From CAZJOD01 sp964547525 (GTDB taxonomy: Bacteria > Bacillota > Clostridia > JAAYHZ01): 6,077 nt of DNA. Of this stretch, positions 1-6,077 are shown piece by piece. The position numbers were made by a program, and so were the translations under genes. Every line of letters starts with the position of its first letter. Within the stretch, counting starts at the first letter, position 1. The notes under the pieces are model-generated. The model ran no database searches. It saw only the letters and a list, made by a program, of their open reading frames with translations, and had not been told where the DNA came from. Location of the stretch: assembly GCA_964547525.1 (NCBI GenBank), contig CAZJOD010000199.1, positions 1 through 6,077 of the forward strand, read 5' to 3'.

Positions 1-17
1 ATTTTAAAAAGTATGCC

Positions 18-48
18 GGCCCGGGGACGCTCGATGCGGCCTCGGGTC
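18..48 (+). terminator. GC-rich stem-loop, probable terminator of a gene left of the window
   Basis: Bases 18-30 pair with 36-48 around a 5-base loop (TCGAT). The stem has 13 positions: ten Watson-Crick pairs, two G-T wobbles (19/47 and 24/42) and one A/G mismatch (27/39). It is far more GC-rich than its surroundings. The A-rich bases before it and the T-rich stretch after it (49-63, interrupted by A and G) suggest a rho-independent terminator for a rightward gene that ends before the window. The T-tract is imperfect, so a REP-like palindrome is also possible. A weaker AT hairpin follows at 59-87. Confidence 0.4.
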
Positions 49-156
49 TTATTTGTATTTATTGTTGATTTAATAAACAACGAATAATGAACCTTTATAC
101 CCTATACTGTAAGTGAGTGATTTCATTAGAATCATCATAATTGTTTTAAAAAACTC

Positions 157-260
157 TACTCAAAAGCACTTATACAAGGTATAATTTTATATGAAAATAA
201 TTTTCACTTATTCAATGTCATTATATAAAAATTTGTTTACATACATAACGGCAATATAAA
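157..260 (+). promoter_or_regulatory. Candidate promoter region of the protease gene
   Basis: Three sigma-A-like pairs can be read upstream of the protease. First, TACTCA (157-162) and a perfect TATAAT (180-185), 17-base spacer. Second, TTTTCA (201-206) and TATAAA (224-229), 17-base spacer. Third, TTGTTT (233-238) and TATAAA (255-260), 16-base spacer, which would leave a leader of only about 20 bases. None has a good -35 box, and this stretch is so AT-rich that chance matches are expected. At least one promoter very likely lies here because the stem-loop at 18-48 separates the gene from anything to its left, but I cannot choose between them. Confidence 0.35.
192..206. promoter_or_regulatory. 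7-1-7 inverted repeat resembling a Fur-family operator
   Basis: TGAAAAT-A-ATTTTCA is a perfect 15-base inverted repeat about a central A. The Bacillus-type Fur box is TGATAAT-N-ATTATCA, so each half-site differs at one base (12 of 14 defined positions match). It begins about 7 bases after the TATAAT at 180-185 and covers the TTTTCA at 201-206, so a bound repressor would block either promoter. This suggests control of the protease by iron or by a related metal or peroxide regulator. The base composition makes a chance A/T palindrome a real alternative. Confidence 0.3.
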
Positions 261-285
261 AAATCAAAACTATGGAGAACATTCT

Positions 286-3200
286 ATGTACATATTTAAA
301 AAAATTATTTGTTTCATACTGTTAACAATTTTAGTTACAACCGTATGCATAAACACCGGTGTTAACGCAATCGAAGATACAAATTCCTCCTCTTTTGAAG
401 GATATATAATCAAGATGCTTGATACATCAATTTCCACCCTATCAATGTCGGTTGACGGCAGCATTAAATATATAGGAGACGGTCATTACATTGCAGACAG
501 CTTAAAATCCATTAACAAGCACATGGATGTAAAACAAATATTATACATAGAACCTAACTACCGGATAACTTTATTCGATTATCCCGACGACCCCTATTAT
601 AACGAACAGTGGAGTTTGAACATGATTGACATATCGGCAGCTTGGACCGGGGATTTTTATGGTGACGGTGTTAAGGTTGCCATTATAGATTCAGGCTTGG
701 TTAATCAACACGAAGATATAAATTACGAAAATGTGAAAGAAGGTTTCAACTTTACCAATGTGGGAACTATAAAAGATACAACCGATCAAACCGGACACGG
801 TTCGCTTGTAACAGGCATTATCGGAGCACAAATTAATAATAAAACGGGTATAGCCGGAATGACCGATAGTGTATATATTGTACCTTTAAAGTGTTTCAGT
901 TCGAAAACCACAACACTGGATATGGTGCTATCTGCCATTTATAAAGCAATCGATGAAGAATGCGATGTTATAAATATGAGCTTCGGAATGACCAGCTACT
1001 CACAGGCCTTGGAAGAAGCGGTTAATGAAGCCGCTTCAAAAGGGATAATAATGGTTTCGGCTGTAGGTAACGCCGGAACTTCCGCACTATATTATCCTGC
1101 GGCTTTTAATAATGTAATCGGGGTGGGATCTGTAAACTATGAAGGAACAGTTTCCGGATTTTCTCAAAAAAATTCAAGTGTGTTTGTAACGGCACCCGGT
1201 GAAAATCTCATAAGTATCGGGTATACCGGCATTTCTTCTTATGGAAGATTAAATTCCGGTACGTCTTTTTCCGCTCCCTTCGTCACTTCATTAGCCGCAA
1301 TGGCAAAACAATGTAATATTGAAGCCGATATTGATGATTTTAAGCAATTATTATCTTTTTCCTCTGTTGATAAAGGCACCGAAGGTTATGACACCTCCTA
1401 CGGCCACGGAATAATTAACGTATCAAATTTTATAACATACCTCAACAAGGAATATACAATAACTTACGAACTATACGACGATACATTAACTATAGATGAA
1501 AACGCACCAAACTTTTATACCTTTGCAAGCAATGAAATATCTCTGCCCAATCCTCCCCTGAAAGTCGACTACAGTTTCGGAGGATGGTATAATAACCCTG
1601 AATATACAGGTGACCCTATTACATGCATACCTACCGCATCCATAGGAAATAAAAAGTTTTATGCCAAATGGATTGACGCCGACCTTTTAAACACCAATAT
1701 AACCGATGTGTCTGTCGGTTTGTATAAAGCCGTTAAAAACCCGGTGAATTATACGGTGTTTATACCGGCAGGAACCGAACCTGTTATCGACTCCAAAGAA
1801 GTTACCGTTACGACTGAAAATCCTGATGCGACATATACGGCGGAAACCTTTGATAAAGGATATACTTGGATTGTAACCGTAACATCGGCTAACGGAGATG
1901 CCACTTGTGAATATATCATTAATGTGGATAACGAAACATATTACGCTCCTGCACCTTTAGATGATTTACAACTGTCAAAAGGTACTGCAACACCCGCCTC
2001 AATTGACGGTATCACACCGGCTGTTCCGTATATTGTCGACAATCTGTCCGAATGGTTTTGGAACCCTAATGAGGAAGATACTTTAATGTTTTATAAGGAA
2101 AATTGCACCGGTAAAGGCGATGTAAACATAAAGGCGAATAAACTCATTTATATTCCCTCAAGGGAAGATTCGGGAAACGAAGTGTCCATAACCGTTAAGG
2201 CATATAACGCCAGGTTTGACAGTTCATCCGGTATAACCGTTTATGTGGATGTTGATCAATTACCGGTCAGTACATCGGTTATAAATCCTGTTTCTTCAAC
2301 TTTTGATAAATATGAGTTTAGTGAAAACCATAATGATATTATCATTGGAATTTATTTATATGGTAATCATTTAATTGGTATAAAAAATGAAGAAAATTTA
2401 TTATCGGATGAGGACTATATCCTAAATAACAATCCTGTAGGCTCACAAGACCTTGGTATTCCTGAAAACATAACGATTTTAAAAAAAGAATATCTCATAG
2501 GGCTGGATACAGGCGACTATTCCTTTAAGTTTTTATTCGATTCGGGAAATCCCCCTTATGCAGATCTAAATATAACAATATTCGACAGTACTCCGTTTAT
2601 TGCCGTAACCGATATTATAGACGTTCCGACTGTAACCGAAGTCGGATCTTTAACACTAACCGGTATGGTCACCCCCGAAAACGCAACCTATAAAGATATA
2701 AAATGGATTATCAAGGATGCGGGTACAACCGCCGGATCAATTACGGATAATACTTTAACAACCGTTAACGCAGGAACATTAATCGTTACAGCCGAAATTG
2801 AAAATGGGACGCAAGAAGGTGTTTTTTCAAAAGATTTCACAATCACAGTTAATCCCTTGAATAACAACCAACCGGATCCCGGAAACGGTAATAACGGTTC
2901 CGATAACCCCCAAGACAACAACCCGGGCTCAGGAGGTTACAATCCCCCCTCTTCACCCGGTGGAGGTTCGTTTGTATCATTTATTCCTTTGTCTAACTTA
3001 CAATATATATACCTTATATATGGTGACAAATCGGTTTCATTATCCTACAGCTTAAGTATCAACGGAGCGACATTGCATATAAACGAAAATATAATAAATC
3101 AGATATGTGCTAACACTGAGTCCGGTGAAGTAATAATCGACGCTTCGGAAATACAGAATTTAGGTTCGTTATCATTTATGCCTAATGTTTTTAATCAATT

Positions 3201-4200
3201 GGCAAGTGCATGTATAATTAATAATAAAACTTTACATATCAAAATGGGAAGTGTCATAATAAAGGCGGATATTCAAGCTCTAAGATCTTTATCAAAAATT
3301 GCAGCCGATAATAATGTTACAATTTCCGCAAGGAAAGTAAATATAGATACTATACCTTCAAATACAAAAATTTCTTCGGAAGGCGCTCCAATTTACGATT
3401 TATCTTTTAAAACCGGATTTTCATATGCAAAAACAGTTAACGGAAACTTTACAGTGTCATTACCTTTCGAGTTAAATGAAAATAAAAATATCACAGGAGT
3501 TGTTATCAGACAAATAGATCAATCGGGTAACGTTACAACATCTCAAAGTATTTATAATCCTATAAATAAATATGTTACATTTAATGCAAACTTTTTTTCA
3601 CACTATGTTATTGATTATGACGAAACGTTGGTGTGGAAAAATCCTTTTAAAGATATTCCGGACAACTCAAATCACCTGCAAGCAGTGCAATTCGTAAATT
3701 ATAATAAATTGTTTTTCGGTACGTCAGCAACAGAGTTCTCCCCCGATTTAGTTATGAATAGGGCCATGTTTGTTACTGTACTTGGTAGAATGGCCGGTAT
3801 AACGGTTGACCATGCCGCTAAGTCTTCATTTACGGATGTAATTCATGACGGTTGGTCCACAGGTTATATCGAATGGGCATCTGAAAATAAAATAGTATCC
3901 GGGTATGGGAACGGTAAATTCGGACAATACGATATTATAACGAGAGAGCAAATGGCAGTTATATTATATAATTATGCAAATTACGCCGGTTACGATACCT
4001 CAGACATTGATAAAACAAAACTAAATACTTTACAAGATGCGAATAAAACCGGTCAATGGGCTGTAACGGCTGTAGCATGGGCTGTAAACAACGGATTGAT
4101 TATTTGTAATGAAGGTGACTCGTACTCGCCTCAAAAGCATGTAACACGCCTTGAAGTGGCAACAACTCTGCACAGATTTTCAGAGAACATAAAAAAATGA
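286..4200 (+). CDS. Cell-surface subtilisin-like serine protease (peptidase S8) with InlB-type, X2, Ig-like and three SLH modules
   Basis: A secreted endopeptidase anchored to the cell wall, 1304 residues. The start follows GGAG (274-277) by 8 bases. Residues 1-28 are a signal peptide (KK, hydrophobic core, cleavage after VNA); C21 has no lipobox. Residues 37-95 look like a short inhibitory propeptide ending in YIEPNY. The S8 catalytic domain spans about 105-385: Asp135 (AIIDSG), His171 (GHGS), oxyanion Asn262 (VGNAG) and Ser327 (GTSFSAP), so the triad is complete. Then come an InlB/Listeria-Bacteroides-type repeat (390-462, with GGWYNN and FYAKW), two beta-sandwich-like segments (about 468-547 and 553-657), a CBM_X2-like module (659-768), an Ig-like module of the Big type (771-856), a Pro/Gly/Asn linker (857-895), an unassigned region (896-1115) and three SLH repeats (about 1121-1172, 1182-1235, 1249-1298). 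The TRAE motifs are degenerate: NRAM, TREQ and TRLE. By family knowledge, SLH repeats bind pyruvylated secondary wall polymer. The substrate is unknown; a role in nutrition or surface-protein processing is inference. The frame is intact and the gene appears monocistronic. Confidence 0.95.
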   Translation: MYIFKKIICFILLTILVTTVCINTGVNAIEDTNSSSFEGYIIKMLDTSISTLSMSVDGSIKYIGDGHYIADSLKSINKHMDVKQILYIEPNYRITLFDYPDDPYYNEQWSLNMIDISAAWTGDFYGDGVKVAIIDSGLVNQHEDINYENVKEGFNFTNVGTIKDTTDQTGHGSLVTGIIGAQINNKTGIAGMTDSVYIVPLKCFSSKTTTLDMVLSAIYKAIDEECDVINMSFGMTSYSQALEEAVNEAASKGIIMVSAVGNAGTSALYYPAAFNNVIGVGSVNYEGTVSGFSQKNSSVFVTAPGENLISIGYTGISSYGRLNSGTSFSAPFVTSLAAMAKQCNIEADIDDFKQLLSFSSVDKGTEGYDTSYGHGIINVSNFITYLNKEYTITYELYDDTLTIDENAPNFYTFASNEISLPNPPLKVDYSFGGWYNNPEYTGDPITCIPTASIGNKKFYAKWIDADLLNTNITDVSVGLYKAVKNPVNYTVFIPAGTEPVIDSKEVTVTTENPDATYTAETFDKGYTWIVTVTSANGDATCEYIINVDNETYYAPAPLDDLQLSKGTATPASIDGITPAVPYIVDNLSEWFWNPNEEDTLMFYKENCTGKGDVNIKANKLIYIPSREDSGNEVSITVKAYNARFDSSSGITVYVDVDQLPVSTSVINPVSSTFDKYEFSENHNDIIIGIYLYGNHLIGIKNEENLLSDEDYILNNNPVGSQDLGIPENITILKKEYLIGLDTGDYSFKFLFDSGNPPYADLNITIFDSTPFIAVTDIIDVPTVTEVGSLTLTGMVTPENATYKDIKWIIKDAGTTAGSITDNTLTTVNAGTLIVTAEIENGTQEGVFSKDFTITVNPLNNNQPDPGNGNNGSDNPQDNNPGSGGYNPPSSPGGGSFVSFIPLSNLQYIYLIYGDKSVSLSYSLSINGATLHINENIINQICANTESGEVIIDASEIQNLGSLSFMPNVFNQLASACIINNKTLHIKMGSVIIKADIQALRSLSKIAADNNVTISARKVNIDTIPSNTKISSEGAPIYDLSFKTGFSYAKTVNGNFTVSLPFELNENKNITGVVIRQIDQSGNVTTSQSIYNPINKYVTFNANFFSHYVIDYDETLVWKNPFKDIPDNSNHLQAVQFVNYNKLFFGTSATEFSPDLVMNRAMFVTVLGRMAGITVDHAAKSSFTDVIHDGWSTGYIEWASENKIVSGYGNGKFGQYDIITREQMAVILYNYANYAGYDTSDIDKTKLNTLQDANKTGQWAVTAVAWAVNNGLIICNEGDSYSPQKHVTRLEVATTLHRFSENIKK

Positions 4201-4201
4201 C

Positions 4202-4260
4202 ATGACAGGGGGACGGGGGTAGTGACACCTCTTGTGTCACTACCCCCGTCCCCCTGTCAT
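4202..4260. repeat. Perfect 27-bp palindrome with 5-base loop, probable REP-type element
   Basis: Bases 4202-4228 are the exact reverse complement of 4234-4260, with CTCTT (4229-4233) between them. Each arm reads ATGACA, five G, AC, five G, then TAGTGACAC, so the strands are strongly G-rich and C-rich inside AT-rich DNA. It begins two bases after the protease stop codon. It is followed by ATTAATAAAA rather than a T-tract, so it is not a standard intrinsic terminator, although such a stem would protect the protease mRNA 3' end and may slow transcription. From memory, dispersed palindromes built on GGGGACGG with TGACA ends occur in many Clostridia, in some cases alongside IS200-like (Y1) transposases. 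I could not check copy number. Confidence 0.8.
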
Positions 4261-4474
4261 ATTAATAAAATAAAGTTTTTGCAGTAAAATTATGAATAAA
4301 TAATCTTCAAGTGGCAAATTATAGTTTATAGATTAAAAAATCAGTATGCAACATATCGTATTTAGAAAACCCTATCTTCCTAATGTTATAAATACCATAT
4401 CGCATACTTATTGTTGTTCATATCTGTTCTTAATACATACTTTAACATTTGGTATAGAAAGGACGGATAAAAGA

Positions 4475-5140
4475 ATGCAAGAATTCCGGCGTTTACCTCA
4501 ACATATAGGTATTATTCCCGACGGTAACAGGAGATGGGCACAAGGCAACGGTATGAACAAAGAAGACGGTTACAGTTACGGAATTGAACCGGGTTTAAAG
4601 CTTTACAAAGAATGTGTTAACTTAGGAATAAAAGAAATAACTTTTTACGGGTTTACACAAGATAATACAAAACGTCCGGCCGCTCAAACGCAAGCTTTTC
4701 AAAAAGCCTGTATAGATTCGGTTATGGAAATATCAAAATATGATGCAAATCTATTAATAGTTGGCAATACCGATTCGCCCTTATTCCCTGATGAACTGTT
4801 GTCATATACCAAAAGGGTATCAATAGGGAAAGGTTTAATAAACGTAAATTTTCTTGTTAATTACGGTTGGGATTGGGATCTGACTTATTCATCAGGTTAT
4901 AGAAAAGATTATAAAAAGGATGAAAAAAGCTTTAATAATAAAATAGCATCTTGTGATATTAACAGAATAGATTTGATCATTAGGTGGGGCGGAAGAAGAC
5001 GATTAAGCGGTTTTTTGCCCATTCAATCGGTTTATGCCGACTTTTTTGTAATAGATGACATGTGGCCGGATTATAAACCGGAGCATCTTTATAATGCTCT
5101 AGAATGGTATCAGTCTCAAGATCCTACATTAGGCGGATAA
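4475..5140 (+). CDS. Divergent cis-prenyltransferase of the undecaprenyl diphosphate synthase family
   Basis: Family members condense isopentenyl diphosphate onto an allylic diphosphate with cis geometry; the canonical product carries cell-wall sugars. The ATG at 4475 follows AGGA (4460-4463) by 11 bases, and family homology begins at residue 8, giving 221 residues. An in-frame ATG at 4346 has no Shine-Dalgarno sequence and adds 43 unconvincing residues. Against E. coli UppS (recalled), retained positions are Asp16 (D26), Asn18, Arg20, Trp21, Asn64, Arg67, Arg170 (R194), Arg176 (R200) and Ser178. Changed are M25 to Pro15, G29 to Arg19, H43 to Tyr33, W75 to Thr65, E198 to Arg174, N203 to Gly179 and the metal-ligand E213 to Asp189. 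The segment after NYG (129-131) is about ten residues shorter. The ending WPDYKPEHLYNALEWYQ is family-typical. The protein looks intact, and I recall a similar clostridial subfamily. Product length and substrate are unknown. It is not beside frr, cdsA or dxr, where canonical uppS often lies, so it is probably a paralogue. No convincing promoter is visible in 4261-4474. Confidence 0.85.
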   Translation: MQEFRRLPQHIGIIPDGNRRWAQGNGMNKEDGYSYGIEPGLKLYKECVNLGIKEITFYGFTQDNTKRPAAQTQAFQKACIDSVMEISKYDANLLIVGNTDSPLFPDELLSYTKRVSIGKGLINVNFLVNYGWDWDLTYSSGYRKDYKKDEKSFNNKIASCDINRIDLIIRWGGRRRLSGFLPIQSVYADFFVIDDMWPDYKPEHLYNALEWYQSQDPTLGG

Positions 5141-5207
5141 AAAAGCAATTAACCTTTTTATTTTTGAAAAAGATATATATATGAATATAAGAAAGGAATG
5201 GGAAAAT

Positions 5208-5372
5208 ATGAGTGAAAAAAAGAGAGATAAAAATATTGTAAAAGATACAATTGGTGATCCTGCTTTCTATAATGATCAAATAGACAATAAAAAAGAACCT
5301 ATGAAGAAATCCATGGATACAAAAAAAGAAAATACCAATAAGGACACCAAACCAAAAGAACGGGGTTTTTAA
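5208..5372 (+). CDS. Small Lys-rich hydrophilic protein, function unknown
   Basis: I do not recognise this 54-residue protein. The start at 5208 is chosen because AAAGGA (5192-5197) lies 10 bases upstream. An in-frame ATG at 5181 would add nine residues but has no clear ribosome binding site. The protein has 13 Lys, 2 Arg and 11 acidic residues, no Cys or Trp and no hydrophobic segment, so it is probably soluble and largely disordered. The N-terminal half holds the only ordered-looking patch, IGDPAFYNDQI (residues 15-25); the rest is Lys/Asn/Asp/Thr-rich. It lies 67 bases after the prenyltransferase gene with only a weak A/T hairpin (5140-5159) between them, so co-transcription is plausible. 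Its last codons and stop lie inside the terminator hairpin. Good initiation signals and tight coupling to a terminator support a real gene. Confidence 0.6.
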   Translation: MSEKKRDKNIVKDTIGDPAFYNDQIDNKKEPMKKSMDTKKENTNKDTKPKERGF

Positions 5373-5384
5373 CCCCCGTCTTTT
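5359..5384. terminator. Two-way intrinsic terminator between convergent genes
   Basis: ACGGGG (5360-5365) pairs with CCCCGT (5374-5379), and TT (5366-5367) pairs with AA (5371-5372), with one bulged C at 5373 and a TTT loop. CTTTT follows on the plus strand. On the minus strand the hairpin is followed by TTCTTTTGG, so it can end both the small-protein transcript and the Nudix transcript. It overlaps the plus-strand stop codon (5370-5372) and lies 6 bases from the Nudix stop (5391-5393). Confidence 0.8.
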
Positions 5385-5390
5385 ACATAC

Positions 5391-5846
5391 CTAAAACCAA
5401 TTTAAGCCGTTATCACCTTTACTATTCCATACCGTAAACGCCTCGCAATACTGTTCATTCAGGAATATATCCAATTGTTTTTCAAAACCTTTTGCCAGAT
5501 TTAAATTGAAAAGATCATTCAATCCTACCCAAAACACTCGTCCCTCAGGTGTTTCATCCACTAGCTCCCCGGTAAATGAATCGGTCTTAAAACAAAATAC
5601 TATATATCTTTGTTTTGATTCATCATTATACCAATATAATATGCCACATTGCTTCAAGTCTGTTACAGTCAATCCGGTTTCTTCTTTTATTTCTCTGATT
5701 GTAGATTCGACAATACTTTCACCGTCTTCTACATGACCTCCGGGAAAAGCGATACCTTTCCAATTTTTCTTTCGTTCCTGAACCAATACTTTTTTATTAA
5801 CTTTATCATACACCATGCATATATTTGTCATTTCAACTTCAGCCAT
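5391..5846 (-). CDS. Nudix hydrolase, MutT/8-oxo-dGTP diphosphatase-like
   Basis: A 151-residue cytoplasmic hydrolase that should cleave a nucleoside diphosphate linked to another moiety, with Mg2+ or Mn2+. The Nudix box is complete at residues 37-59 (bases 5670-5738): Gly37, Glu43, then Arg51-Glu52, Glu55-Glu56, Gly58 and Leu59, matching GX5EX7REUXEEXGU; Glu52, Glu55 and Glu56 are the expected metal ligands. The preceding FPGGHVEDGE and the beta-strand MTNICMVYD are typical of small MutT-like proteins annotated as 8-oxo-dGTP diphosphatases. That would mean sanitising oxidised nucleotides, but Nudix substrates cannot be read reliably from sequence. The start is well supported: AAAGGGG (complement of 5854-5860) lies 7 bases before the ATG. 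Length is normal for a single-domain Nudix protein. The gene faces the small-protein gene, shares its terminator and appears to be a separate unit. No convincing minus-strand promoter was found; TACAAT (complement of 5880-5885) is a possible -10 box. Confidence 0.93.
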   Translation of the reverse strand: MAEVEMTNICMVYDKVNKKVLVQERKKNWKGIAFPGGHVEDGESIVESTIREIKEETGLTVTDLKQCGILYWYNDESKQRYIVFCFKTDSFTGELVDETPEGRVFWVGLNDLFNLNLAKGFEKQLDIFLNEQYCEAFTVWNSKGDNGLNWF

Positions 5847-5989
5847 TTTAATACCCCTTTATATAAAGCACAGAAAATAATTGTATATTATCAACACATA
5901 ATTAAATATGAATGCCAAGACTTGACTTTTGATATTACAAACATGTTTTTAAATTCTATACGTACATACCCACTTTATCGATAAGTTAA

Positions 5990-6056
5990 TATAATCTTAC
6001 CGGTTGTAAAAAACATAAACAACCCGGTTAAAGAATTTTTTTGGGAAAAATTCTTT
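5990..6056 (+). promoter_or_regulatory. TATAAT box followed by two adjacent hairpins, possible leader of a downstream gene
   Basis: A perfect TATAAT lies at 5990-5995, with a poor -35 match (TACCCA, 5967-5972) 17 bases upstream. Hairpin one pairs ACCGGTTGT (5999-6007) with ACAACCCGGT (6019-6028), leaving one bulged C. Hairpin two is a perfect 11-bp stem, AAAGAATTTTT (6030-6040) with AAAAATTCTTT (6046-6056), and loop TTGGG. Neither is followed by a T-tract on either strand, so they are not obvious terminators. If the TATAAT is used, both hairpins would fall in the 5' leader of a rightward gene beyond the window. A palindrome, TTATCGATAA (5975-5984), lies between the possible -35 and -10 boxes. 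The alternative is an intergenic repeat. Confidence 0.3.
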
Positions 6057-6077
6057 GTAAAAACAATGTTATTACTC

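Noticed and set aside
286..369. Lipoprotein signal peptide at Cys21 of the protease
   Set aside because: The residues before Cys21 (V-T-T-V) lack the Leu at -3 and the Ala or Gly at -1 of a lipobox, while VNA at 26-28 is a good signal peptidase I site.
270..464. Minus-strand open frame of 64 codons
   Set aside because: It lies antisense to the signal peptide and propeptide of the protease, whose protein features are clear. It has no recognisable family signal.
2688..2921. Minus-strand open frame of 77 codons
   Set aside because: It lies antisense to the Ig-like module and Pro/Gly linker of the protease and is best explained as a shadow of that gene.
4202..4260. G-quadruplex or CRISPR repeat
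   Set aside because: Each arm has only two runs of five G, short of the four runs needed for an intramolecular quadruplex on one strand. There is one copy with no regularly spaced repeats.
4346..4474. N-terminal extension of the prenyltransferase from the ATG at 4346
   Set aside because: There is no Shine-Dalgarno sequence before 4346, the 43 residues look like translated non-coding DNA, and the family fold begins just after the ATG at 4475, which has an upstream AGGA.
5140..5159. Terminator between the prenyltransferase and the small gene
   Set aside because: The possible AAAAAG/CTTTTT stem is six pairs, nearly all A-T, with an 8-base loop. It is too weak to call, so co-transcription remains possible.
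5506..5984. Plus-strand open frames at 5506-5736 and 5649-5984
   Set aside because: Both lie mostly antisense to the Nudix gene, which has a complete Nudix box and a good ribosome binding site. Their translations resemble no family I know.

Overview
The window is AT-rich DNA, probably from an anaerobic low-GC Gram-positive bacterium of the class Clostridia. The evidence is the strong purine-rich ribosome binding sites, a secreted protease anchored by S-layer-homology (SLH) repeats, and a cluster of exoprotein modules typical of that class: an InlB-type repeat, an X2 module and an Ig-like module. I cannot name a genus. No known mobile-element gene, RNA gene or CRISPR array is visible.

Layout. 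Bases 1-285 hold no gene. A GC-rich stem-loop at 18-48 probably ends transcription from the left. It is followed by AT-rich DNA with several possible promoters and a perfect 7-1-7 inverted repeat at 192-206 that resembles a Fur-family operator. Bases 286-4200 encode one 1304-residue cell-surface subtilisin-like protease. Two bases after its stop codon lies a perfect 27-bp GC-rich palindrome (4202-4260), which looks like a dispersed REP-type element rather than an ordinary terminator. Bases 4475-5140 encode a 221-residue divergent cis-prenyltransferase of the undecaprenyl diphosphate synthase family. Bases 5208-5372 encode a 54-residue Lys-rich protein of unknown function. A two-way terminator (5359-5384) separates this from a convergent Nudix hydrolase gene at 5391-5846 on the minus strand. 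Bases 5847-6077 hold no gene, but contain two adjacent hairpins (5999-6056) just after a TATAAT box. These could be the leader of a gene beyond the right edge.

How the genes relate. The protease appears to be transcribed alone. The prenyltransferase and the small protein lie in the same direction, 67 bases apart, and may share a transcript ending at the two-way terminator. The Nudix gene is a separate unit. I see no pathway that joins all four. The parts most worth following up are the prenyltransferase, which keeps the family fold but has several altered active-site positions, the palindrome behind the protease gene, and the possible metal-responsive operator in front of it.
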